64,000 bases of DNA from positions 99,223,489 through 99,287,488 of the forward strand of contig NC_044563.1 of NCBI RefSeq assembly GCF_007565055.1, in the 5' to 3' direction. Each line of letters begins with the position of its first letter. The stretch's first letter is position 1. The notes under the pieces are model-generated. The model saw nothing but the letters and a program-made list of their open reading frames with translations, did not search any database and was not told the origin of the DNA. The DNA is from Rhinopithecus roxellana (taxonomy: Eukaryota; Chordata; Mammalia; Primates; Cercopithecidae). The translations under genes and the position numbers were made by a program. This document shows positions 25,087 to 36,664 of this stretch, in pieces.

Positions 25087-25204
25087 AGCCAGGCGCGGTA
25101 GCTCACGCCTGTAATCCCAGCACTTTGGGAGGCCGAGGTAGGTAGATCACGAGGTCGGGAGATCGAGACCATACTGGTTAACACGGTGAAACCCTGTCTC
25201 TACT

Positions 25205-25253
<49 letters not shown>

Positions 25254-25416
25254 GTCGGGCATGGTGGCAGGCACCTGTAGTCCCAGCTACACGGGAGGCT
25301 GAGGTAGGAGAATGGTGTGAACCTGGGAGGCAGAGCTTGCAGTGAGCCGAGATCGTGCCACTGCACTTCAGCCTGGGGGACAGGGCAAGACTCCATCTCA
25401 ATTTAAAAAAAAAAAA
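25087..25416 (+). mobile_element. AluY with an internal (AC)n microsatellite
   Basis: Dimeric Alu with AluY wording (gatcacgaggtcgggagatc, gagaatggtgtgaacctggg) and a short A-tail. The usual A-rich linker between the arms has become a pure (AC)n run at 25206-25251. Flanks aaattatc on both sides (25079-25086 and 25414-25421) are an 8-bp target duplication. Antisense frames across it are Alu shadows. Confidence 0.93.
25206..25251. repeat. (AC)23 microsatellite in the Alu linker
   Basis: An uninterrupted AC dinucleotide run of about 46 bp. Such a long pure run is likely to vary in length between individuals. Confidence 0.95.
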
Positions 25417-25421
25417 TTATC

Positions 25422-25925
25422 TTCTTGGAAAAAGAAATACTGTTACTAGGAAAATCTTTTACCTCTAAGGTTTTATGTCAATGAACATTAAACCTATATA
25501 AAAATCTCCGTTTCATGGCTGATACCCAGTTTTTTATGCCAGATAAGATTTAGAAAACTAAATCTCATAGACTTGATATGCCATATCACTTTGCCTTACA
25601 GAGAAGAATGGTTGATGGATAGGTTTGTTGGAGGCTAAGGATGCTAGAGATGCCTTGTGATGAACCCCTTGAGACACTTAAATAAACCCTAAATGAAAGA
25701 ACAGAAACTGCCATACCCAGCAGCCTTCTGAGTAGGTCATTCAGCACAAGTTCACTATTTACAAGGACACCACATTAAGTTACTTTGTTGATCAATTGGT
25801 TTCTTCCCCATACATTCTCAGCTTCTCACTGTGCTTGCAGCATTCTGCTATCACCTTTGGGAAAAAATGCTTTAAGAGTATTTATGCTTTTGAAGAACTT
25901 CCTACTAGTTCATGTATGTACATTT
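25422..25925. other. Unassigned non-coding DNA
   Basis: No gene or named repeat seen. Confidence 0.45.
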
Positions 25926-25939
25926 CCCCCCCCCCCCCC
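25926..25939. repeat. C14 homopolymer
   Basis: A run of 14 C, unusual in this AT-rich window. Confidence 0.9.
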
Positions 25940-25957
25940 ACTCCCAAACACCAATAT

Positions 25958-26085
25958 GTTATGAGAGAGACAGTGAAGGTGTTATTATCCCAATAAGGTG
26001 ACTTAACCAGAGTCCCAGGGCCAGCAAGTTTCTAAACCAAGGCTGGAATTGAGGTCTTCATTTTCTGAGTTTAATGCTTTTTTAC
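25958..26085 (+). repeat. MIR fragment (3' half)
   Basis: The series ggtgacttaaccagagtccc, agggccagcaagtttctaaa, ggctggaattgaggtcttca matches the MIR 3' half (acttgcccaaggtcacacagc, gagctgggattcgaacccagg boxes). Confidence 0.65.
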
Positions 26086-26257
26086 AGTAAGAGAGAAAGA
26101 ACGTGAGGAATATTTATATCTAAAATAAAGCTAGGTATTTATCAAAAAGCTTACTCTAGCTATGGAAAATATTGATATCCAGTTTGCTAAGGGAGTTAAT
26201 ATCAATTTAAAAACCTTCCTCTTGGCTAAGAGTGCATTTATAGTGCCCTTCAACAGA

Positions 26258-26405
26258 TAAATTTTATCAGACACTTATTATATGCCAGACACACTGCTAT
26301 GGGCTTTACTCACATTATCACACTGAAACTCTGAGAGAAGCTCTGAGCAATAGAGTAATTTTCCCAAGGTGAATATCTAATAAGTGGTGGAGCAGGGATT
26401 CACAC
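26258..26405 (+). repeat. MIR element
   Basis: The series cagacacttattatatgcca, gacacactgctatgggcttt, ctcacattatcacactgaaa, taattttcccaaggtgaata, ggtggagcagggattcacac follows the MIR core and 3' half in order. Confidence 0.8.
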
Positions 26406-26879
26406 AATTCTGTCATACTAGAACCCATATATACTTTTGAGGTGTTTTTTTCCACTGTCTTTCTCCATAGTCTTTCTCTATTTTCCTAACTTATTAGAGA
26501 GGAAAAGGGGCAGGAGGGCCAGAGGTATTGTCAGCCATACACAGGAAAGGAAGCAAGCCTTCATGCATTCATCAGCTTGCTTAATGATCCTTGGCTGCAC
26601 TAGTGCTAGCTCGGCTCTGGGAATGCCCAGCGTGGACCTTGGGGGAGATGTTCAGAAATGGCAAGTGTTAGTTCAGAGACATGAGCAAAGTGACACTGGA
26701 GCATAAACAGGCGAAGCTAAGGAAGCCTAGGGAGAGAGAGTCCAGAAAAACCTCTAAGCTGTGTCTAAAAGAATCTTTCCAGGAAAAGAAAAAAGAAACA
26801 GCACCTGCAACAGAACAAAAAAGCTATGCAAACAGGCTATGGGAAGTATGCCTATGTCTAGGCAAGTGTGAGGTTGATG
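26406..26879. other. Unassigned, less AT-rich non-coding DNA
   Basis: A more balanced-composition segment with overlapping plus-strand open frames (26437-26706 and 26681-26890). Neither resembles a known family, and the run of purines near 26700-26820 lowers stop-codon density. I do not call a gene. Confidence 0.45.
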
Positions 26880-27200
26880 TTGGAGAATGACAGGATTAAG
26901 TTGCAGGGGGTAGAATCATGCTCTAAAGAGCTATGTCACAATAAGTTTGCACTATATTCTAAAGGCAACAAGAGCCAGCAGACACTTTGAACAGCAATGC
27001 TAAATTAGCTTTCATTATTTAGGAATATAATTGGCAGTCGTATGTTGGATGAGCAGGACACTTAGTCAAAATGAGAACTAAGAATTGGACTTGGGTGGAA
27101 AGACAGCATTTTCCGGTTTTATTTCAGTCACTAATAAATGTCACAGTAATCTAGCAGTTGCTCTAATGAAACTATGTGACCAAGACATGTAAATGACATA
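26880..27200. repeat. Unclassified mammalian-wide old repeat (L2-associated type)
   Basis: The series tttgaacagcaatgctaaat, tagctttcattatttaggaa, gtcacagtaatctagcagtt resembles the same old repeat noted at 23680-24040 and 36665-38130. Confidence 0.35.
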
Positions 27201-27256
27201 GCCATGTTGCTGCTCTCACAGAGAGTGAATATACATCCTGTTTCTTAAAAAGCCTT

Positions 27257-27400
27257 CATTTATTTATTCATTCAACAAATATGTGTTAAGCTCCCACTAC
27301 GTGGCAGGTACTATGCAAGGTTTCGGAGCACTGTGTTAAGCACTAGTGGTCTCAAAATTCATTCGAAGCAACAAGTAGCACCATTTGTTCATAAGGTCAA
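27257..27400 (-). repeat. L2 3' end, minus strand
   Basis: The text tttatttattcattcaacaa, atatgtgttaagctcccact, acgtggcaggtactatgcaa is the reverse complement of the L2 3' end (gcctggcacatag and aatatttgttgaatgaa boxes). Confidence 0.75.
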
Positions 27401-30400
27401 TGAAGCAGAACAAAAAAATGACAGAAAATAAAGCACGTGTCAGAGAAAGCAAGAAAAGAGAGAGTAATTCCTAAGAGATAAAAAGTGAAAATGAGGTTTA
27501 AGTTTAAGAAAGCAAGCATCTGCTTTAAGTAACCATTTCATTAAAAGTACACTAAATTGTGGAGGTTCTGTCTCAGGAACTGCATACTGTGAGCTGAGAT
27601 TTAGTATAATGGGCTCCCACATGAATTCCTCTCATTACTTCTCTTGAAAGATCAGTAAATCTACTGAAAGGGTAATTTAGGTTTAGTGTTCACAGTCCCA
27701 TTCATTTTAACTTTTAATCTTTCCTGTTTAGGATGTTAAAAATATGATGCAGATATAATCTAAAAGAGAAGAATTGGGCCCAAAATGAGATGATTTTAAC
27801 TCCTCAAATGGTCTTGATATTGACAGATATGCCACAGGCTGTAGACTATTTACTTCTGATAGATGGTGATGGAGCTTTGGCCAGTTTCTAGAGCACTGCG
27901 CACTATTAATTGCAAGAACCAAGTAAAGGACAACACAGAAAAGATCATCTATATCTCGCTCTCCTGAATTCCTTGGACATTTATGTGATTTTAATGACAT
28001 CTCTTCTTTATTCCATTAAACTTTTTTTCACTGTAATTCCATGGAAAGAAAGAGGTTTGAGAAATTTTGTCCAGGATATAAATAAATAAATTATTTGGGA
28101 AGACAAAAGTCTGGAAAATGAGACTATCAGTTATTAATTACAGGAATGTGATTTTATGACATTTTTCAAAAATGTGAGCCTGAAAAATCACTTATAATCA
28201 GTACTTTTCTGCTGTTAAACTGCCACCAGTATGATTTGTGATATTAAAAAAACAAGCAAGCAAATAAAAAAAAATGCAACACAACAACATCAACAACAAA
28301 AGGCATTATCTTTCCGACAGTGTTATTTCTAGGGGGGAAAAAAAAAAATCAAATCCTCCCTGATTTTCTGAGGCCTCACCTTAGATTTACCTTTAGACAT
28401 AGGACCTATTCTGGGCCCATGGTGTTCACAGCAATTCCTGATTAATTGTGTACCCCATTAAAAGACCTAAAAAATCCAGAGAGAAAGAAGCTAAAGTGGG
28501 CCCATCTTACCCACAGTGGCAAATATTAAAAAGCTTATTATTATAGTATTAAATTATATTGATTTGAAACTAAATTGTGGTTTATTAACATTTAGAGTTT
28601 GCTTTTATTTCCCAATTAAAAAAAAATCAGAGGTTTTAAAGTTGCTTTTTCTGATTTGAGAGAAATAAGCACTTAGTCTAGTGAAGAAGAGAAAATGAAT
28701 TCAGTTAGGATTTAAAAGTAGCAATTTATCCCAAAGACATTAGCAGTATAGGACATTTACTGGACAAATATCACATTCCTTGAAATAATTCTTATGACAT
28801 TTTAATGCATTCTCGCTATGAAGCATTTCCTTGTAAATGTCTAAACCAGACCATGTCTTAACAATTATTTCATGAGAGAAAACTTCAGTACCCTCAGAAG
28901 TTCAGACTATAACAGGAAGGCAAAAAGCAAAACAAAACAGAAATTAAATAGCAGAAGGAAATGGTCTAAAACACAGTATATAGTGTAGTGATTCACTGAA
29001 ATAAATATTTATGATTTGAGTGATAAAAAGTTTACAATGACTGTGCACCCTTTCTGTGAATGCTAAGAAGAAAAGAAAATTCAAAAGATATCTGGAAATT
29101 TGTCTAGTTTTTATGGTTTTCATAAAACCCATTGGTCTATCTCAAAATAAAGGCGAACAACTGAATTCTTAAATAATTATCAGGATATTGCCTACTGAGA
29201 ACAAACATCACTTTTTAAAGGTCTGTAATCTGGGATGCCTCTGTACGATTTTCATTACATAGTATTTCATGTGCTCTATTATTGTGAGAGAAAATTTTTG
29301 AGTTCTTTGATGATGTCATTTCAAGCAGCATGCATCTTATCTTATTCCGATCGTCATTAGATTGCAAAATGGAAACTGAAGGGAATATTGGAGTTTTGCT
29401 ATGTCATTATCTGAAAAATAAAAACCTCCTGATTTATTGTAAATATCAACCAGATCTTTACATGATCACGATAAAGGAAATCTTTCTTTCCAATAGAGTA
29501 AATTAAAGACAACATTAAGTAATGGAAGGTTTGTACCAGACATTTTAAAGTATAGGAACATCACCTATCCCATAAAACATCTCAAAGATATCCTCCCTGG
29601 TACTCATTGATCTCCCTAACTGCAGGTTTTCCTTCAAATATGTTCTAATCGTCTTGCCCCCAACAAGAATCAGGTAATTGGAGCTTCCTTTGTGTTCTGT
29701 AACTGCACTGATTAACAAAGATTCAGGCTGACCCTGCTCCCTGATGGTGGTGGTTATGAGAGGAATACATCTTTGTTAAGTAAAGACACATGGCTTTGGG
29801 ACCAGCAGTCTTTCAACTGAGCACGTACTCATTCTGTTGCCTACAGTGTTCTTAGGAAAAGAGCCATTCAATAAAGTCACATGAGATAATATTTTGATGG
29901 CTATCTTTTCATAATTCATTTCCCACAAGTTGCTGTTCCTTTCAATACGATTTTCTTGCCACAAAATACACCTGTCTCTGAATAGCAAAGCAACATTTCT
30001 GCTCAGTGATTATTTCTCCAATACTTTTAAAGATACGAGTTTGTACATACTTAAATATTTTTAAATATCTTAGCTGCTAAATCATTATGTGCAATATTAA
30101 ATGTTCAACCCCTTTATTAGCAATTGTTAAAAACAAAACTTCTATGTGTTCCTTAAAAAAGGGCATGTTTGATTTCTGAATTGTTGTTAGATAAACTATA
30201 AGGCCAAAAATGGGTCCTTTTACTGAATATGCAAAGTTCCCCCTTAAACCACCTTGAACTAGGCAGATGTGCAACATTTTAAACTGGCACTTCATCCCTC
30301 TTTCAGCAAGCATCCTCTGCAGATTTAATGATCAGGAACATCCTTCTGATGCATGCTGGGAGATATGGCTGCAGGGTACAGACCACAGCAGACAGTGTGT

Positions 30401-31088
30401 CAGATGAGGCAGAACTTCTTGTTAGGGGTGAGTATGCTAATAGTGCAGTCTGAAGACATGATCACCATAAATTATCATACAAAGGAATTTAAATGCATGG
30501 ACTTTGAGCACATCAGTACTGTGCATTTTACTTTCAATTTTACAATATATGTTATTTTTGCTTAACCTTTTGCCTTTGAAAAAATTATATGGAAAACTGC
30601 TCCTTAGTAACAGACGAAAACCACCGAACTAACTTCAGAGTCCAAAATACCTTTAGTAGTAAGTTGTCACTAAGTGTTTAACTAACCTAATGCCAAGGAG
30701 ATAATCTAAACAGTTGAGCTACTAAGTCACTTGGACTACAGAGATAAAATTTGTTTGTGTGTATATATGTTTTTCAAATGAAAAGCTAGTGGAAGCCCCA
30801 GGCATTTTTTTCTTCCACTACTTCTAAGTTGGACTTCCAAATACAGAAAAACTGCATGTATAAGATGGTGACATTTGCAATGGTTAAGTGACAAGGATTT
30901 TTTTAAAGTCTGAAAATGTCAACATACAACCTCTCTGTGCAGAAATGACAGTTAAATGGTTTCCAATTATCAAACAGGACACCAAACTCTGCAATCCTAG
31001 GAAGCTACATCTTAAGCAAATGACTAGAGCACCCCTTTCCTTAAGCACAGTATTCCACAGTATGGGAAATAGAGATCATAGCATGCAT
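27401..31088. other. Unassigned AT-rich non-coding DNA
   Basis: About 3.7 kb with no gene or repeat that I can name. An A-rich run with CAA words lies at about 28244-28305 and a G6A11 stretch at about 28334-28350. Open frames of 60-90 codons on both strands lack any domain signal. Confidence 0.5.
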
Positions 31089-31171
31089 TTCCTTCCTTCT
31101 TTCCTTCTTTCTTCTGTCCCTCTTTCCTTCCTTTCCTCCTTCCTTCTTTCGTTTTCTTTTTGCTTTTTTTG
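31089..31171. repeat. (CTTC)n polypyrimidine simple repeat
   Basis: About 83 bp of nearly pure C/T in ttcc and ttct words, then a T-run. Frames on both strands through it are low-complexity artefacts. Confidence 0.9.
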
Positions 31172-34100
31172 AAGTACAATATTTCTACATTTTCACCAAT
31201 CATAAGCATACAGATGTATAACTTAATGAACAATGACAAAGTAAACACACCATATAACTATCATTCAAAAACTAGAACATTACCAGAATCCCACCAGGTG
31301 CCTCTTCATTTTTCATCTTACACAATTATATCTTGAGTAGTATGAGTATTGCATGCTTAGATCCCTTGTATGGTCTGTACAGATAAAAAATTATATCTAT
31401 AGCAAGAAATTATATTTTAGATTAACTGGTCTTTTATTCATCTGAACTCTTACAATTTAAATATTAAAAATCTTAAACAGTTAACATAAGGCATAGAGTG
31501 AGCTTCATCATCTCTATGTTTTAGTTATATATATCACCAAATGTATATGGATTTTGGTAGTGCATTCATCATTGGTTCAAGTAAAATGTTTTTAAAGAAG
31601 TGTGTTATCTGGGTGATTGGTAATTTGTTCATGTTTTGTGTGTTTCTGTTCAGAAGGCTACTTGATCTTTTGTTCAAATGTATATCTAGAATGTATATCT
31701 GTGTTACCTTACTTTTTAAAAGTATTCATCCTTTCAATACATTCTATTCCATTTAGCTAAAAAGTTCTCTTTGTGCCTTCTGAAGTTACAAGGCTCACGG
31801 AACTGCAAACCCTACACTCAGTCAAATTCACAGAAAATTGCTTTCTCCTCTTGCTATGATCTGTTTTAGATTATGTATATTTATTGTGTGCACTTGCCTA
31901 GTAATTTAGAATGAGGCTCTTAAAATTGGAGCTTTCCAAATGAATATCACAATTTAGAGACTGATAAGAAACCAGGTATTTTTACTGGACTATAGGAGGC
32001 AAATTTAAGTGGCAAACTAACAATCTGCTTTGTAAGTAAAATTAAACTCAACAGGGTTTAGAATATAATTCAAGTTCAGCTTTCATGTACTGCTCTTTTA
32101 GCCTTTGGCTTTATGCCTAGGAGATGATAAAATGCATAAATTTTGGGATTTTACCCAATAGCAATTTCAAACAGGTTCCTTTTGTCTGAATATTCATGTA
32201 ACATTCAGCTCAAGCTTTCACTTGAAGTGAGTTTCATCACGTCACCATTTTTCCATTATATATTTGCATTACTTTTCTAAAATTAGTAAAAATATCTTGC
32301 CATTTCTTCCTGGTGAGTCTTAGACAGATTTAAACACTGAACTAAGAGTTCTGGTTCTCTTTAAAAAAATTGTGTAAGTTTACAGCTCCTGGTAATTCAA
32401 CAAGCTTTGATGTTTGAATATTGCTGTTTTTAATGTTGGCTTGTGAAATAAAATTCAAAATAGTTTTACTCTGCCAGTCTCCCTTCTCACACTCCTCTAT
32501 TTGTTGGTCTGTAAACTCATGGTATTCTAATAGTATATGCCACAGGACCGAAGCTGAGCATTCTAGATGGAGCTTTTCTGATGATGGCTACAATTCTGGC
32601 AGCAGAATACTTAAAGCACAATTATTCAAATATGTGTCACAGAAAGATGGGGATAGTAAAAACAATTTCCCCATTCATCTTTTAGTAGAATACTAAAAGT
32701 AGATTGGCTGAGCAGTTCACTTTGCTCAATGTCTTCATCACAAGGAACATGCTTGCGTAGCAAGGATTATGTTCTTATTATTCTATTTCAGTGGAAATTT
32801 AAGGGAAAAAAGAATATGTTCTCTGATGGATGGGAGCAACTTTTTTATTGTCTTCCTTCCCATGAGAGATAGTCTATAAAATTCTTTTGTACATTTTTAC
32901 CAAATCCTGCAATTCTTCAACCTTGCCCCACATGAACACTAAATTGGAACACAGGTGTGTAGCCACATGGCCTCATCATTGCCTGTTCAGAATCTGAGTG
33001 TTTCTGAGTAGTAATGTTTCCTGATACTCTCCCCATTCACTACTTTATGGACTATTTTTTCCTCAACTGCTTGTTTGCACTTTTGCCTCATTTTGCTTGT
33101 GAACGCCAGTGCTATTTTTCACCTCTATTCCACCACGATCACCTTTCTCCAAAGATTGCTTTTTTCATAAATAGTTAGCTGAAGTATAAAGTCACTTGCT
33201 CTCCCAAATTTAATATTCAGTGAACCAGCATTATCACAGCACCAGACATAATCTGGAAAACCATAACAGAATGATTATGTTTGAAAACATTATTTTGCTG
33301 AAATATAAAAGGAAATCAAAGCCACACCTGGACATCTGTGCACCATTTTAGTTACTTAAGTGTGCTATAATAATAGATAAAGCAAGACTAAATACCGCTA
33401 TAGGGAACCTTTTTAAAGATGAGTAGAACTCGATCATGCTATTAGGGAAAGGGAGGTAGATATGTAAGAGAGAATCTCACTGAGGAGGATATACAAGTTG
33501 TTAAGAACCAGTATTCCCAGATAGTATCAGAAGTGATCAAACACAAAGTAAAAGACTCTGGAGAAAGGAATATTTTTTTGTTATTTTATTTTTCAGAAAT
33601 TAATGTTAGAAATATGTTTTCCAAGGTAATTATAAGAGTAGAAAACTGTTTAAAGAATAAGATGTGCTTATCTAAGCTAGGGTAACTAGGAATGACAGCA
33701 TGATTTTTCTATTCTTCCCGGAGGCAGAAGAAGTGATAAAAATTCACTTTCTCATACAACTTCTCTATTCGTTTTACTCTGCTTCTTAATGCAAAACAGT
33801 AGGTCAAGGAACTCTGGGAATAGTCAAAGAATAATCAATAATCTCTTGAGTCCTTCTGAATACGCAGCCTTTCCTCAAACTTGAATGATTTTCATTTCCT
33901 GAATTACAGTTTACAAGATGAATCCCAAGTGTCTTTGTTAATAGTTGAATTTGAAACGAATGAATTAACCTCAAGATGTCACTTGTTGGGAGACATCTAA
34001 CTGCTTTTAACCATCCACCTTGAACCCCACCCTATCACTTCTTATTCCTAGCAGATTTCAACCTGGCTTTCAACTGAACTTTCTTCATCTGCCCAATCAA

Positions 34101-34261
34101 TTCAGTTCCATTTATTATTTCCAATAATTATTTATTTCCTTGAATATCTAACTTTACTCTCTCCCAACTCAGCCACTTTTCACTGCAAAACTAAAATCAT
34201 TAAAATTTTGACCGTGTTGTCAATAAAATAAGTCTACTGGTATTTGCTTATAATTTGCTAT
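31172..34261. other. Unassigned AT-rich non-coding DNA
   Basis: About 3.1 kb with no gene or repeat that I can name. The frame at 32421-32696 (91 codons) has no recognisable domain. Confidence 0.5.
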
Positions 34262-34350
34262 TCCTTTGTTCACCCACCTATTCAATCAGCACCTGCTCTG
34301 TGTCAGGCACTGAAGTCGGCACTCTGAGTGGAGAGGTGAGGAAGCTGAGG
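34262..34350 (-). repeat. L2 3' end fragment, minus strand
   Basis: The text ttgttcacccacctattcaa, tcagcacctgctctgtgtca, ggcactgaagtcggcactct is an antisense L2 3' end. Confidence 0.6.
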
Positions 34351-34808
34351 TCTCAGCCCTCAGCCAGCTCTACATCCACTAGTCCTCCAGTGTGAGGCGC
34401 CTTTGGAATTAGGGTGAGATGTACCACAGAAGTTCACCTGGGTACATTCTCAGTCTCACAGAGGAAATAGTGAGAGATTAGGATAAAACATAAGCAGAGC
34501 TATGAGGCTGGATATGTAATCTATGAAGAACAATGCCAAATGGAAACACAGGACCCCTTGTTGAAAATTATTAATAATTTCAAGACAGTGACAGAAAGGC
34601 ATTAATCTAAGCATTGGGCCCCGAACTTGGAAGTTTGCAGATCTTGAACTGCACAGCTCACACACCCAGGAAGCTAGCCCTAACAAATTATATTATTCAT
34701 CTACAGAAATAAAAGCATGTTAGCAAACAGAGGGGGCAAATCACAACAAAGTAAAGTTCTTTCATCTATAAAATTAGATATAAGAGCCTACATCAGCAGT
34801 TTATTAGC

Positions 34809-34811
<3 letters not shown>
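34351..34811. other. Unassigned non-coding DNA
   Basis: No gene or named repeat seen. Confidence 0.45.

Positions 34812-34840
<29 letters not shown>
34812..34840. repeat. (CA)14 microsatellite
   Basis: A pure CA dinucleotide run of about 28 bp. Confidence 0.95.
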
Positions 34841-34841
<1 letters not shown>

Positions 34842-36664
34842 CTTTATTTTACTCCATGAGTCATATTTTGAAAGATTTTGTTGATTGTGTTGATGTTATC
34901 ACTAATTTATATTTCTATTTTAATTCCAGCCAAAGCCTTCTATCATCATAAGATAGACAATGCTACCAAACTATATAATTTAATTCCAGCCAACATCAAA
35001 ACTAACTTACCTTTTAGCTAGTTGTAAAGTATGATTGGTTTGTTTGTTTCAAATGGTTGAAAGTAACCTGAAGAAACCAGTTTTTACCTGGATAGAAACT
35101 AATTTAGGGACCTTTGATAAAGTATATCTAAATTCTGTCTAAGCGCAAATCTTTAGTGATTCTTACTAGCAAGAGAGGAAAGTTTGAGAGTTTTCTGCCT
35201 ATGCCCTTGGAAAAGATGCAAGTACTGTCACTGTCCCAAATGCAATGGGAAAATAAAGCTCAGCGAATACCTTGAGCATGTTTCTAATATATTGTTAGTT
35301 TATTTGAGAGTTGAAGCAGTATTAATGTGCTCTATCTTCACATTTCTCACTGCACTACCCTTGTGATCCATGTAGATTCTAAATTGATGTAAATGTCTAT
35401 TTTTAGCATATGGCCACTTCTGAATGTTTCCAAGTGTTAAAATACACAAATATTCAACACAAACATCTTTGGAGCATAGAAGTTGCATAGTTTTCCTTTT
35501 CCACCATTGATCTAATATGTAAGAGCTTGTTGTGCTTGGAGATTGCATAAGCCTTCGGATGGTTGAGTAATGATTTGGACTCAAAAGAGTCTCCAGTGAA
35601 AAGGACAAAATCCAGTAGTTAGGAAAAGCAAAGCTTGTTTTTCTAATATGCTGGTATTTGGAGTCAAAAAGACAATGACAAATGTTTTCAGTATAATTTT
35701 TAATCCTAGTTAATATTAATAGTAAATACATTTGCAAATAATAGAGAATTAAATGTATTCAGCTAACAAAATTATTTTTCAGTATTTTTGAAAACTGTAA
35801 AACACAGCTATAAAATGTCCTTCCTCTTAAAGAAAAGCTAATTTTATTCACGCTATCTCTTATTGGAATATTCTGCACTATTGTAGGAATATTCAATCAC
35901 TATTATCACTATTATTGGATGGGATTATTTAAGTAGCTTATACTAATCACTTTTCTATCTTAGACTTTCTCTAATTAGTGTGATTGACACTTATAAAATT
36001 TCTTTTAGACATTGAAAAGCAGTTTAGTTTCTTTTCTCTTATGCTTTTCATATGGTGGCTTGCTAACCTGTGGAACTCTTCAACAACTGACAAAAAAGTA
36101 ACATTTTTTGTCAGTCAGGTGTTCAGATTTTCTGCACCAGCTTTAGTTCGGCTCATTGAAATAATAGTTACCTGAAGTGATCTGACTGGCCAAAATGATT
36201 AAAGCAGTTTGCATGCATGTACATATATATCTGCAAATATAAAATGAGCAAATAGGTGAATTGTCATTGTACAGAGGCAACCAACCGATACAAACTAAAT
36301 CTCTTGTATTTTACTCCCCTAAATACTGAATGCCTGCCAAAAGCCAGACTCTTTTAGGCACTGATACTTCCGTCAGCTGACTGAGACATTCTCAGGTTTC
36401 TTGATGGCCGTATTTTGCCATTTTGAAACAAATATTCTGACTTCACTCTTCGAATGTGAGAAAAGTTCTAATCAACTGAGTTTTATATAATACATATTTG
36501 GATTTATAAATTGTAAGATGAAATTGTATTTCACTATAATTTGTCCCACAGACTTAACCTATGTTTCTTACACATGCATCCTAATATAAAAATATAGTCA
36601 CTTCACATTTGTGTAAGTTTGTGGAGATAAATTCTTGGTGTCTGGGCTTATATTTTAAAATCCA
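34841..36664. other. Unassigned AT-rich non-coding DNA with small motifs
   Basis: I see no gene. Small structures: a taattccagccaa word repeated 60 bp apart (34921 and 34981), two ggaatattc words 21 bp apart (35865 and 35886), and a 12-bp hairpin at 36086-36115. The minus-strand 145-codon frame at 35300-35737 is the longest frame in the window not explained by a repeat, but its sequence looks like chance translation of AT-rich DNA. Confidence 0.45.
36086..36115. repeat. 12-bp perfect hairpin with 6-nt loop
   Basis: Arms actgacaaaaaa (36086-36097) and ttttttgtcagt (36104-36115) are exact reverse complements around gtaaca. Confidence 0.8.

Noticed and set aside
25926..25939. C14 run (and C12 run at 45855-45866) as possible assembly artefacts or i-motifs
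   Set aside because: Single homopolymers do not form the four-run pattern needed for a G4 or i-motif, and nothing in the flanks suggests a misassembly.
26437..26890. Two overlapping plus-strand frames in a less AT-rich patch
   Set aside because: No family resemblance and no splice structure; purine richness lowers stop frequency.
35300..35737. Minus-strand 145-codon open frame, the longest not explained by a repeat
   Set aside because: No domain, signal peptide or codon pattern; length is within what chance allows over six frames of 64 kb of AT-rich DNA; no splice or promoter context.
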